Source of the DNA: Vibrio hannami
Lineage (GTDB): Bacteria > Pseudomonadota > Gammaproteobacteria > Enterobacterales > Vibrionaceae
NCBI RefSeq assembly: GCF_029589055.1
Contig: NZ_JARQZP010000003.1
Coordinates: 1,736,001-1,800,000 of the forward strand
Direction: 5' to 3'
DNA length: 64,000 nucleotides
A program made the position numbers and the translations under genes. Shown one piece after another: positions 44,019-52,454 of this stretch. Positions within the stretch are counted from its first letter, which is position 1. Each line of letters opens with the position of its first letter. Under the pieces are notes generated by a model. The model did no database searches. It had not been told where the DNA came from and saw nothing but the letters and a program-made list of their open reading frames with translations.

Positions 44019-44984
44019 ATGGGAAAATGGATCTTTCTACCACTTTTTTATCTGTCCTCTGCTTTAGTCGAAGCGGGGACAATTCTGGTGGTAGAAAGCT
44101 ATCATTCAGAATACGTATGGGATAAAAGCTATACCAGAGGTTTAAACGATGTGCTGGCTGATAGCTATGAGCTGGTTCATTTTGAAATGGATACCAAACG
44201 GATTCCTGAATCTGAGTTTCAAAAACGGGCTGACTCTGCCTGGTCAATGTACAAGAAGATCTCTCCAGATCTCGTTGTTCTTGCTGACGACAATTCGCTT
44301 AAGTATCTGGGACATAAGTTCGTTGATACTCAGGTTCCTGTTGTTTATCTGGGTATTAATGCCAACCCGAGAGCATATGGAGTTGCGAAAGCAACCAACT
44401 TTTCCGGAGTGCTCGAGAGGCCTCTTTTCCGCCGCTCTATCCTGATGTTAAATGAAGTTTCTCCCATGGAAAAAGCTCTCTTACTTCTTGATTCAGGAGA
44501 AACAAGTAAAGTAATCAAAAATGAAATGTTTTTTGGCAAAGATTCCATTGTATTGGGAGGTACACACGTCGATATTAAGCTTGTGAGCCAGTTCGAAGAG
44601 TGGCAAGAGCTTGTTTTGAACTCACACTTTAATGGATATGACGTAGTTATCCCGGCTCTTTACCATACTATTTCAGATATTAGCGGTAATTATGTCCCTC
44701 CTGAACACGTGATTGAGTGGACATCTCAAAACACACCTATACCGCCCTTTGGTTTTTGGGATTTCTCTATTGGACACACCAAAAATATTGGCGGATATGT
44801 AGTATCTGGCTATGAGCAAGGGGCTGCGGCTGGAAAGATAGCACGCAAAGCTCTGGAAGAAGGTGAAAGAATACGCCCTTTAATGCTGAACAAGGGGCAG
44901 TACGTGTTTAGTACAAATCAATTAAAGCGGTGGGCTATTAAGTTGCCTGAGCATATCGCCAGCGAAGCGAGTTTTATTGATTAA
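44019..44984 (+). CDS. Periplasmic binding protein, ABC_sub_bind-like, paired with an MCP
   Basis: 321 residues. The signal peptide (MGKWIFLPLFYLSSALVEAG) is followed by TILVVESYHSEYVWDKSYTRGL, SPDLVVLADDNSLKYLGHKF, PVVYLGINANPRAY and a type-I two-lobe binding-protein pattern as in the PF04392 family, ending AAAGKIARKALEEG. No permease or ATPase is nearby. Translation is probably coupled to the MCP upstream (7-base gap). The pair may be a chemoreceptor with its ligand-binding protein. Ligand unknown. Confidence 0.72.
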   Translation: MGKWIFLPLFYLSSALVEAGTILVVESYHSEYVWDKSYTRGLNDVLADSYELVHFEMDTKRIPESEFQKRADSAWSMYKKISPDLVVLADDNSLKYLGHKFVDTQVPVVYLGINANPRAYGVAKATNFSGVLERPLFRRSILMLNEVSPMEKALLLLDSGETSKVIKNEMFFGKDSIVLGGTHVDIKLVSQFEEWQELVLNSHFNGYDVVIPALYHTISDISGNYVPPEHVIEWTSQNTPIPPFGFWDFSIGHTKNIGGYVVSGYEQGAAAGKIARKALEEGERIRPLMLNKGQYVFSTNQLKRWAIKLPEHIASEASFID

Positions 44985-45201
44985 TCTGGTTAACATACCA
45001 GATTAATCCGGTTGTACCCGTTCATAGCTTATCTAAAGTTCTTTACATAAACCTGACATGAAAACATTCATAAATGAAACAATGAATCATATATGGGCTT
45101 GTGGTTCTGTTTGTGATTCCTTGTTGGCTATTTTGTGCTCAGTTGATTCATGTTCGCATTCCATATCAGCTATTGTTTCGTATGTTTTTCAGGTTGGATC
45201 T

Positions 45202-46203
45202 ATGCTCTTCTTCAATAAGTTAAATGCACTTGCTAATCAAGTTCACCCAAACAGTTCTGGTATAAACTACGTACGCAAAAATCTACGTTTTATCATGTGG
45301 GGGTTGCTGAATCCGGGCGTTATAGAACAAGTGGAAAAGCTTAACGACAATGGAAACCTCGCGCCTATTATCGAACAGCAACCCAAGTTGTTTGAAAAAC
45401 CATTAAAACCGTTTATTTCTGTTAGGTTTTCATCGGCGCAGCGTGTCCAACTTCTCAAAACACATTTTGAGTTGCTAGAACGTCAGTTTGGCACAAACGT
45501 TGAGCGCATTTATCAACGAAATGCTGAGGTACTGACTTTTCTTGACCGTGATGACAACAACTATCGTATCGAGTTTTTCTCAGGGGAGGCGCGAGAAGGC
45601 TCTCTTGGTCTTCGATTGGTAGAGAGTGCAACGGGGCACTCAATCTATTCGATAACCTTTAATCTTTCTGAACAGAACGGTAAGCGAACGATGCATATTG
45701 GTTGCTTACAAGGTACCTCTAAGCAAGTCGATCAAAGCCAGGAAAAAATCAAAGAGATCACCCGAACTTTACATGGCTTAAGACCTAAGGCCTTGATGCT
45801 TGAGCTCAGCCTCATGATGGCAAAATTTTTCGAAGTTGATGAGGTGTTAGCCATTTCCAATAATGGGCATATCTACCAGGCGCTTCGCTATGCAGGCTCA
45901 AAAAGAGGCGCGGTTACATTCGATTACGATGCTCTATGGGAAGAGTTCGGTGCCGGTAAAGTCGACAAGTATTTTTTCCAGGTACCTCTAAATCCTGAGC
46001 GAAAAGACCCATCAACGTTGAAGAAAACTAAGCGGAGACTGTATACCAAAAGATACCAGCTAATGGATGAGTTTGAAGAGCAGTTCGTTGCTTACCTGTC
46101 GGATCTTTCTGATACTGGGAAGAGCAAGGGTATCAGAACAATCCCATACGAGGAGGTGGACTCGGCTGTGGATTTACCTATGGGTGAGCTGGCTCAGGCT
46201 TAA
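45202..46203 (+). CDS. VirK/YbjX-family (DUF535) protein
   Basis: 333 residues from ATG 45202; a longer frame from 45058 adds 48 residues with no ribosome site, and 333 matches the usual family length. Recognisable blocks: RKNLRFIMWGLLNP, SVRFSSAQRVQLLKTHFELL, YRIEFFSGEAREGSLGLRLV, LRPKALMLELSLMMAKFFEV and the ALRYAGSKRGAVTFDYDALW to RRLYTKRYQLMDEF tail. These cytoplasmic proteins are linked to virulence or antimicrobial-peptide resistance in enterobacteria, with no known activity. It is convergent with the DeoR gene. Confidence 0.78.
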   Translation: MLFFNKLNALANQVHPNSSGINYVRKNLRFIMWGLLNPGVIEQVEKLNDNGNLAPIIEQQPKLFEKPLKPFISVRFSSAQRVQLLKTHFELLERQFGTNVERIYQRNAEVLTFLDRDDNNYRIEFFSGEAREGSLGLRLVESATGHSIYSITFNLSEQNGKRTMHIGCLQGTSKQVDQSQEKIKEITRTLHGLRPKALMLELSLMMAKFFEVDEVLAISNNGHIYQALRYAGSKRGAVTFDYDALWEEFGAGKVDKYFFQVPLNPERKDPSTLKKTKRRLYTKRYQLMDEFEEQFVAYLSDLSDTGKSKGIRTIPYEEVDSAVDLPMGELAQA

Positions 46204-46213
46204 CAAGTAATAC

Positions 46214-46248
46214 ACGCTCTGGGGTATATCAGCCAGAGCGTGAGCGTT
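46214..46248. terminator. Bidirectional terminator
   Basis: ACGCTCTGG / CCAGAGCGT (46214-46222 and 46233-46241), then GAGCGTTTT; between convergent virK-like and deoR genes. Confidence 0.75.
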
Positions 46249-47024
46249 TTAAGCCATGATAACGCTATCAACCGCTTCAGATAGGTTTTCGTAGTCAAAC
46301 TTCGATACTTCGTTATCTACAATGACAGTATCGATTTCTTTTAGATCGGCGAATTTTGCAAACGTTGCTTTATTCATTTTTGTTGAGTCTGCGAGAAGAA
46401 TTTTCTGGCTGGCGCAGTTGATCATCTCTACTTTCAAATCTGCGGTTTCGGTATGGTAAGTTGTTAGCCCGCTTTCAAAACTCAGACATGATGTCGCCAG
46501 AAACAGCTTGTCGAACTTATATTTTCTTAGTTCTGAAATGGCAGTTCCGCCATAGCTGTAGTGGAAACCTTTGCGAATACGTCCACCTAATACGTGAACA
46601 TCAAACTCACTCTTTCCTTCTAGTAGCTTTGCGATCTCAAAATCGTTAGTGAAGATTCTTAGTCGCTTGATATCAGAGTTAGCCAGAATACGAGCCAAAG
46701 CCGCAGTGCTTGTACCCGTATCAATAAGAATAGAGTCTTCTTCTTCAATAAGCTCGATAGCTTTGAATGCTACCTTGATCTTCTTGTCTTCGTTTTCCCT
46801 TTCGTTCAGGAATTTTTCATGGGCAATGTCAGATTTAAGGATAGCTCCGCCATGAGTACGGATGACCTCACCTGCTTTTTCTAGCTCCGTCAGGTCGGTA
46901 CGGATAGTCGCAGTTGTTACATCAAAGTATTGAGCCAACTCATTTACACTGACGCTTTTTTCTCTTTTATCAGACCGAGGATCTGCTGTTTACGCTGTTC
47001 CCCGTACATCACTTTCTTGGACAT
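46249..47024 (-). pseudogene. DeoR-family transcriptional regulator, apparent frameshift in the helix-turn-helix
   Basis: The uninterrupted frame begins at 46938 with a TTG and lacks the first helix. Upstream, ATG 47024 opens MSKKVMYGEQRKQQILGLIK-EKK, then hits a stop at about 46947. Adding one A to the six-A run (46956-46961, T on the plus strand) joins the halves as IKEKKSVSVNELAQYFDVTT, a textbook DeoR helix-turn-helix, giving 258 residues. The rest has the DeoR C-terminal sugar-phosphate-sensing domain: DSILIDTGTSTAALARIL, VLGGRIRKGFHYSYGG, KLFLATSCLSFESGLT and ILLADSTKMNKATFAKFADL. The D-x-G-T-S-T-x-A motif binds phosphorylated sugars. It is likely the regulator of the adjacent DeoC operon. 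Confidence 0.83.
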
Positions 47025-47073
47025 TCTGTTCAGGCCTCTTATAAATCACGTTCTCTCTTTTTTATTTGTTTTC

Positions 47074-47102
47074 ATTATATGGTCGCAACTTTCTAATTAC
47101 AA
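47074..47102 (-). promoter_or_regulatory. deoR promoter
   Basis: Minus strand: TTGTAA (47102-47097), 17-base spacer, TATAAT (47079-47074), then GAAAACAAAT, which may be an operator half allowing autoregulation. Confidence 0.55.
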
Positions 47103-47307
47103 CCAATTAAAAATGAAACATTCAAATCGAAATTTAACGACATACCCCATTGTAGGTATTGATATTAAAAGGTTTATCACACTTTTTGTTGAGCATATCT
47201 TTGAGTTTTTGTGCTTTTCATTTACTAAACGCGAGCAGATATTCTGAAAACAGAAACAAAATACTTGAAAAATCTTGATGAATATCACAAGCAAATAAAA
47301 ATATAAC

Positions 47308-47350
47308 TTTTCAAAACGAAAATTAGAGGTTATAGTGTTTTCGAAATGAA
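47308..47350 (+). promoter_or_regulatory. deoC-operon promoter and proposed DeoR operator
   Basis: -35 TTTTCA (47308-47313), 17-base spacer, -10 TATAGT (47331-47336), then GTTTTCGAAATGAA. The block TATAGTGTTTTCGAAATGAA matches the MFS promoter at 19 of 20 positions. Confidence 0.65.
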
Positions 47351-47417
47351 GATAAAGGTTTGCTTGCAAAAAGATATGAAAGCGAATCTTGATTAAATGA
47401 AAATCTCGGAGAGAACA

Positions 47418-48095
47418 ATGAGCCTAACAGTTAAAGAACTTGCTGCACTATTTGACCACACAAACCTTAACGCTTACGCGGTTAAAGATGATTTCCAAAA
47501 ACTATGTGACGAAGCTCGTGAGTATGGTTTTGCTTCAGTTGCAATTAACTCATACCCAGTAGAAATGTGCCGTGAAATGCTAGAAGGTTCTGGCGTTCTT
47601 ACTGGCGCTGCTATTGGTTTCCCTCTGGGCCAAACAACAATCGAAGCTAAGACTTTCGAAGCACAAGACGCAGTTGAAAAAGGTGCTGAAGAGTTCGATT
47701 ACCTACTGAACGTAGGTAAAGTTCGCGAGCACGATTGGGACTACATCAAGCGTGAAATGGAATCTCTTGTAGCGGTTGCTCGCAAAGGCGGCATCGTATG
47801 TAAAGTTATCTACGAAACTTGCTACCTGACTGAAGAAGAGATCATCGAAGTATCTAAAATTGCTGCAGAAGTTAAGCCTGACTTTGTTAAGACTTCTACA
47901 GGTATGGGTACCGATGGTGCTAAACCAGAGCATATCGCAATCATGAAACAGTACTCAGGTGTTCAGGTTAAAGCATCTGGTGGCGTACGTACTCTAGCTG
48001 CTGCTCGCGCAATGATTGAAGCAGGCGCAACTCGCATTGGTAGTTCCTCAGGTATCAAGATCGTTGAAGAACTAAAAGCGGAACTAGGTGAGTAA
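47418..48095 (+). CDS. Deoxyribose-phosphate-aldolase-family enzyme
   Basis: 225 residues from ATG 47418, with GGAGAG upstream; the ATG at 47397 has none. All class-I DERA landmarks are kept: EFDYLLNVG (Asp), VCKVIYETCYLTEEE (Lys), DFVKTSTGMG (Schiff-base Lys) and the phosphate-binding KASGGVRTLAAARAMIEAGA then RIGSSSG. Length matches the short DeoC type. The known reaction cleaves 2-deoxyribose 5-phosphate to glyceraldehyde 3-phosphate and acetaldehyde. In this operon with dehydrogenases, kinase and isomerase the true substrate may be another deoxy or keto sugar phosphate. First gene of a four-gene operon. Confidence 0.85.
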   Translation: MSLTVKELAALFDHTNLNAYAVKDDFQKLCDEAREYGFASVAINSYPVEMCREMLEGSGVLTGAAIGFPLGQTTIEAKTFEAQDAVEKGAEEFDYLLNVGKVREHDWDYIKREMESLVAVARKGGIVCKVIYETCYLTEEEIIEVSKIAAEVKPDFVKTSTGMGTDGAKPEHIAIMKQYSGVQVKASGGVRTLAAARAMIEAGATRIGSSSGIKIVEELKAELGE

Positions 48096-48201
48096 TTCAG
48101 AGCCAACTGAGCACTGGCTTATAAAGTTATAAGACTAATACCCGAAACAGCCTCCCTGGAAGAGGGTATTTAGTCTTCTTATTTGCAAAGGTAATAAGAA
48201 G

Positions 48202-49227
48202 ATGAAAGATAAATTAAATGTATGTCTGATTGGCTGTGGCCGCGCGGGTATGATCCACGCTAGAAGTTATAACGGTAACGTTCCTAACGCACAGCTAATT
48301 GCAATCTGTGACCCGTTTGAAGAAAACCTGAAAGCGGCTCAGGCAGAACTGAACGTTAAATATCAGTACACAGATTACAACGATGTTCTGAAAAATGACG
48401 AAGTCGATGCAATTGTTGTGGTTACTCCAACTCAGTACCACAAAGATATCGTTGTAGCAGCGGCTAACGCGGGCAAACACGTATTCTGTGAAAAGCCGAT
48501 GGCTGTTAGCGCAGATGAGTGCGACGTGATGATTGAAGCTTGTAAAGCAAACAACGTTAAGCTCCAGCTAGGCTTTATGCGTCGTTTCGATGAAAGCTTC
48601 CAGAAAGGTAAAGAGATCATCGACAACAAAGAAGTGGGTGAAGTGACGATGATTAAGTCTCTTACTCACGGTCCAAGTGAACCAAAAGCGTGGATGTTTG
48701 ATATTTCAGACAGTGCTGGCCCTATCGGTGAAGTGAACAGCCACGACCTAGACACTCTTCGCTGGTACGCGGGCTCTGAAGTGAAAATGATTCACGCAAT
48801 CGGCCGTAATTTCCGTTCACCTGAAGTTGCTGCAGACTACCCTGACTACTACGATACTTGTGCTGTGCTTCTTGAGTTTGAAAACGGCGTACTTGGCATG
48901 GTTGATGGTGCTCAGTACGTTCAGTACGGCTACGACGCTCGCGCAGAAATTCTTGGTACTCACGGTATCGCAAAAGTGGGCAGCCAGAAGAACAACAACG
49001 TTGAGCTGGTAACGAAGGAAAAAGTGCTTCACACCGACTCAATGCCATCGTGGACTAAGCTATACAAAGACGCTTACATCGCAGAAGCAAAAGCATTTGT
49101 TGAAGCTATCCGCAACGACACAGAAACAATGGTAACAGGCCACGACGGTAAGATGGCGCTGATTCTTGTTCAGGAAGGTTTGAAGTCTCTGCTTGAAAAA
49201 CGTCCTGTTTATATTGGCGAAGCTTAA
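48202..49227 (+). CDS. Gfo/Idh/MocA-family oxidoreductase (first)
   Basis: 341 residues. Rossmann motif VCLIGCGRAGMIHA (about 6-19), VVTPTQYHKDIV, EKP motif in FCEKPMAVSADE (about 93-104) and the conserved lysine within it, LGFMRRFDESF, then the C-terminal alpha/beta domain with EVNSHDLDTLRWYAG bearing the catalytic Asp/His region. Inositol 2-dehydrogenase (IolG) is the closest well-known type. NAD(P)-dependent oxidation of a cyclic polyol or sugar is expected. Three bases from its stop to the next gene's leader show tight coupling to the zinc dehydrogenase. Confidence 0.87.
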   Translation: MKDKLNVCLIGCGRAGMIHARSYNGNVPNAQLIAICDPFEENLKAAQAELNVKYQYTDYNDVLKNDEVDAIVVVTPTQYHKDIVVAAANAGKHVFCEKPMAVSADECDVMIEACKANNVKLQLGFMRRFDESFQKGKEIIDNKEVGEVTMIKSLTHGPSEPKAWMFDISDSAGPIGEVNSHDLDTLRWYAGSEVKMIHAIGRNFRSPEVAADYPDYYDTCAVLLEFENGVLGMVDGAQYVQYGYDARAEILGTHGIAKVGSQKNNNVELVTKEKVLHTDSMPSWTKLYKDAYIAEAKAFVEAIRNDTETMVTGHDGKMALILVQEGLKSLLEKRPVYIGEA

Positions 49228-49244
49228 GATTGGAGAAGAATAAG

Positions 49245-50294
49245 ATGACTATGATGAAAGCGGCGCGCCTTAAAGGCAAATTAGACGTTCAGGTTGAAGA
49301 AGTTGCTATTCCTGAGATTGCAGAAAACGAGATGCTGCTAAAAGTAAGATCAGCTTCTCTATGTGGTACTGATGTGCGCATGTACATGAACGGCTACAAA
49401 GAAGTATCTCCTGAGAACCCTCTGATCATCGGCCACGAGTTTGCTGGTGAAATCGCAAAAGTAGGTTCAGCGGTAAAAGGCAACTACTTTGAAGGTCAGA
49501 AAGTAGCAATCGCACCAAACATCGGTTGTGGTACATGTGACCTGTGTGTAAGTGGCCAGACTCACCTGTGTGACGACTACGATGCATGGGGTGTGACAAT
49601 GGATGGTGGTTTTGCTGAGTATGTTCGCATTCCTTCATTCGCAATCGAGCAAGGTAACATTGCACCGTTAGACGACGAGATCTCATATGCAGAAGCTTCG
49701 CTTGTTGAACCTCTAAGTTGCGTATATAACGGCCAGAAGCAGATTAACATTCTACCAGGTGACGACGTACTGGTTGTGGGTATGGGCCCAATTGGTCTGA
49801 TGCACGTAATGGTATGTAAGCTATTCGGTGCGGCTAAAGTGATTGTTGCTGACCTAAGTGAAGAGCGTCTGGCGAAAGCAAAAGAGCTGTTCCCAGATGT
49901 ATACACCGTGAAGGGTGACCTTAAAGAAGGCATCAAAGAGGTCACTGGTAAAGGTGTTGATGTAAGCATCATTGCAGCACCAGCAGCGATCGCTCAGTCT
50001 GAGTCGACAGAGTACATGAACATGAATGGTAAAATTCTGTTCTTCGGTGGTCTGCCAAAAGATAAAGAGATGGTTCCACTGAACTCTAACACCATTCACT
50101 ACAAGCAGCTAAGCATCCACGGTTGTATTAAGCAGAGCGTTTACGACTACCGTCTGTGCAGCAAGCTTGTGAATGACAAGCGTATCCCGCTTAATCTGAT
50201 TGTTTCAGAAACATACTCTATTGATGAGTTTGATAAGGCTCTGGACAACGCTGCAGCAGCGAAAGGCCTTAAGCACGTAATCGCTTTTGACTAA
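49245..50294 (+). CDS. Zinc-dependent alcohol dehydrogenase (medium-chain)
   Basis: 349 residues from ATG 49245 with GGAGAAGAATAAG before it. Catalytic zinc ligands in LCGTDVRMY and GHEFAG, structural zinc cysteines in GCGTCDLCVSGQTHLC, and nucleotide-binding VVGMGPIGLMHVMVCKLFGA. It belongs to the sorbitol/threonine-dehydrogenase-like group. Paired with a Gfo/Idh/MocA enzyme it recalls the Thermotoga-type inositol pathway, where a zinc enzyme oxidises the keto-inositol made by IolG. Whether the same chemistry occurs here is inference. Confidence 0.87.
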   Translation: MTMMKAARLKGKLDVQVEEVAIPEIAENEMLLKVRSASLCGTDVRMYMNGYKEVSPENPLIIGHEFAGEIAKVGSAVKGNYFEGQKVAIAPNIGCGTCDLCVSGQTHLCDDYDAWGVTMDGGFAEYVRIPSFAIEQGNIAPLDDEISYAEASLVEPLSCVYNGQKQINILPGDDVLVVGMGPIGLMHVMVCKLFGAAKVIVADLSEERLAKAKELFPDVYTVKGDLKEGIKEVTGKGVDVSIIAAPAAIAQSESTEYMNMNGKILFFGGLPKDKEMVPLNSNTIHYKQLSIHGCIKQSVYDYRLCSKLVNDKRIPLNLIVSETYSIDEFDKALDNAAAAKGLKHVIAFD

Positions 50295-50320
50295 GCGCTG
50301 CGTGGATAAAAACTAAAATA

Positions 50321-50339
50321 GCCCGGTGTAAAACCGGGC
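50321..50339 (+). other. Intercistronic hairpin
   Basis: GCCCGGT GTAAA ACCGGGC between the dehydrogenase and the kinase; A-rich after the stem, so more likely an mRNA-stabilising or processing structure than a terminator. Confidence 0.5.
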
Positions 50340-50395
50340 AAATAACAAACAAAAGAATTTCAGAACATCTTGTACTTTTTTTAAGGAGGCAGTCA

Positions 50396-51901
50396 ATGGA
50401 ACCGACATTACTTGCGGCGATTGACTTAGGGACAAGTTACATAAAAGTTGGTATCTATGACACTTCAGGAAATTGTCTCGCGTTATCAACAAAAGAGATG
50501 AAAATCGACAACCCAAGTGCAGGTGTTTTCCTGCAAAGCGGTGAGTACATTTTCGACTCTGTTCTTACCTGTTTCAAAGATGCATTAGATAAAATCGATA
50601 ATCCAGCAAGCGTTAAATCTATCGCATTTACTGGTCAGATGGCTGGTGTAATGGGCGTAGATGAGCAGCTAAATGATATCACATCGTGGTCTTGCTCTCT
50701 GGATACTCGCTACTACCCATATGCGAAAAACATGCTTCAGAAGCACAGCCGTTTACTGGTTGAAATTTCAGGTACCAACTCTCCTCTTATGGCACCAAAA
50801 ATTGAGTGGTTCGAAAAAGAGTTCCCTGAAGATGCTGCCAAAGTGAAAAAGTACATGATGATAAGCAGCTATATCATCGCAAAAATGGCGAAAAGCCGAA
50901 TCGAAGATACCACTATCGATAGTTCTTTCATCACCTGGACTGGTCTTGCTGATATCGCAAATTGTTCATGGAGCAAGAGGCTATGTGACCTGGTAGGTAT
51001 CTCAATTGATAAGCTGCCTCGTATTACCAAATCAAACGAAAAAGTGGCAACACTGGCACCGCAATATGCAGAGATGCTTGGACTCAGCCCAGACGTAACT
51101 CTGGTTTCTGGTTCTGGTGACAAAGTGGCTGGTATTGTTGGCTCAAATGTTTCAGAGATCAATGACCTAGTGTTCGAAGCTTCCTCTTACGGTGCAGTGA
51201 GCTGCATGGTAGACAAGTACATTCCGAACCTGAAATCGATGAACTACGATGCGCTATTAAATGCTACGGATAACAACTATATCCTGCACAAGTATATTCC
51301 TGGTTCTGGCATCATCATTAAGTGGTTTAAAGACAACTTCTGTGAAGGTCGCGAGTTTACTGAAATTGATCTTGAAGCTAAAGAGATCGCAGTAGGCTCA
51401 GATGCCCTTATGTGTATTGGCCTGTTAAGCGGTAGCAATATGCCATTTAACGAGGACATCAAAGGCATGTTCCTTGGTCATACATTGATGCATAAGCCTG
51501 CGCATTTCTATCGTTCACTACTTGAATCCTATGCTTACGAAATCTCGTTAACGGTAGATTCAATCAGAGAGCTTTACCCTCATATCAAGATGGAATCCAT
51601 CAAGATGATTGGTGGTGGTGCGAACTCTTCGGTTTGGCCTCAGATAATCGCTGATGTTTGTGATCTTCGAGTGGATATTATGTCCCGACACGACGAAGCA
51701 TTATGGGGCACCGCTCTATTGGCGGGTAACGCGATTGGTGTTATCGACGATGTGGCTGCAACTGCAAAAGCACATATTGAAGTGAAGCGTTCTTATGAAC
51801 CGAACACTGAGGATCAGGACAAATACAACAAGTATCGTAGCCTCTACAGTAAGCTGTGCGTAGATATGAACGATTACTTCGTTGAGCTAAAAAATATTTA
51901 A
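50396..51901 (+). CDS. FGGY-family carbohydrate kinase
   Basis: 501 residues with AAGGAGG before the ATG. N-terminal ATPase-fold phosphate loop LLAAIDLGTSYIKVGIYDTS, first-domain GQMAGVMGVDEQL, and C-terminal IGGGANSSVWPQIIADVCDL (adenosine motif), as in xylulokinase, gluconokinase and relatives. It phosphorylates a ketose or sugar acid with ATP, most likely producing the substrate of the DeoC-type aldolase encoded in the same operon. Last gene of the operon; a strong terminator follows. Confidence 0.87.
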   Translation: MEPTLLAAIDLGTSYIKVGIYDTSGNCLALSTKEMKIDNPSAGVFLQSGEYIFDSVLTCFKDALDKIDNPASVKSIAFTGQMAGVMGVDEQLNDITSWSCSLDTRYYPYAKNMLQKHSRLLVEISGTNSPLMAPKIEWFEKEFPEDAAKVKKYMMISSYIIAKMAKSRIEDTTIDSSFITWTGLADIANCSWSKRLCDLVGISIDKLPRITKSNEKVATLAPQYAEMLGLSPDVTLVSGSGDKVAGIVGSNVSEINDLVFEASSYGAVSCMVDKYIPNLKSMNYDALLNATDNNYILHKYIPGSGIIIKWFKDNFCEGREFTEIDLEAKEIAVGSDALMCIGLLSGSNMPFNEDIKGMFLGHTLMHKPAHFYRSLLESYAYEISLTVDSIRELYPHIKMESIKMIGGGANSSVWPQIIADVCDLRVDIMSRHDEALWGTALLAGNAIGVIDDVAATAKAHIEVKRSYEPNTEDQDKYNKYRSLYSKLCVDMNDYFVELKNI

Positions 51902-51963
51902 CAAGTTAATATTTAACAAATTCTAATTACTACAATACTCATTACATAATGAATCTCACCTTC

Positions 51964-52005
51964 GATGGGAGCGGATTTCCACGTATCCGTTTCCATCCTT
52001 TTTTG
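51964..52005 (+). terminator. Terminator of the deoC-kinase operon
   Basis: GATGGGAGCGGAT / ATCCGTTTCCATC (51964-51976 and 51985-51997) with two wobble pairs, then CTTTTTTG. Confidence 0.88.
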
Positions 52006-52179
52006 TTTTAATTTGCAAAACAAAAATAATTCGCGTTTTCTTCTCTCATGTCAATCCGAAATACACACCTATTTATTGCCTTTTTGATAAAAGTAATAAT
52101 GAAATTGAGCTTTTATATTGAAAGTTTTCTTTTTCATATCTTTTCTTCGATTTTTTGTTTGCTTTTTAGTCACATTAAT

Positions 52180-52196
52180 GTTCGACAATGTCGAAC
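52180..52196. promoter_or_regulatory. Proposed IclR operator, site 4
   Basis: GTTCGACAATGTCGAAC, perfect palindrome; its 15-base core is identical to the one at 40811-40825. Confidence 0.65.
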
Positions 52197-52347
52197 GCAT
52201 GCCTCTTGTCTATACTTTATCTAGTCTGATAGTGGTGTTTGTTGATATTTTGGTCTTGAGAACATGCTTTTTTAATGAAAATAGCGTGATTTTTCGAAAA
52301 TAAAACAAAGATAATTTGACGTAACACACAAATATACGAAAACTGCA

Positions 52348-52442
52348 TTTTCAAAACAAAAATAAAGAGTATATTGAACCTATAAAGTGATTGAACAGTT
52401 ATTTAGGCATTCAGTATTACCTGAGGCTGTTTTCGAAAAGAA
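52348..52442 (+). promoter_or_regulatory. Isomerase-operon promoter with DeoR-like operator
   Basis: TTTTCA (52348-52353), 16-base spacer, TATATT (52370-52375). The stretch TTTTCAAAACAAAAAT is almost the same as TTTTCAAAACGAAAAT at the deoC promoter. Farther down, TTTTCGAAAAGAA (52430-52442) matches the operator word next to the start codon. Confidence 0.6.
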
Positions 52443-52454
52443 AAGGCGGGAGCA

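Larger units (their letters stand above)
52006..52454. other. Regulatory region of the isomerase operon
   Basis: 449 bases holding the IclR-type palindrome at 52180-52196, a promoter at 52348-52375 and a DeoR-like operator at 52430-52442. A 61-codon open frame at 52118 has no ribosome site and lies over the operator. Confidence 0.6.

Noticed and set aside
44019..44984. ABC transporter operon
   Set aside because: The binding protein has no permease or ATPase gene on either side.
46930..47247. 105-codon plus-strand open frame over the deoR start
   Set aside because: It is antisense to the restored DeoR N-terminus and covers the deoR promoter; no ribosome site.
47418..48095. Naming the aldolase deoC and the pathway deoxyribose use
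   Set aside because: The usual deoxyribose or nucleoside genes (deoK, deoA, deoB, deoD) are absent and the partners point to another substrate; only the family name is supported.
52118..52303. 61-codon hydrophobic open frame upstream of the isomerase gene
   Set aside because: TTG start without ribosome site; its DNA is better explained by the palindromic operator at 52180-52196 and AT-rich promoter sequence.
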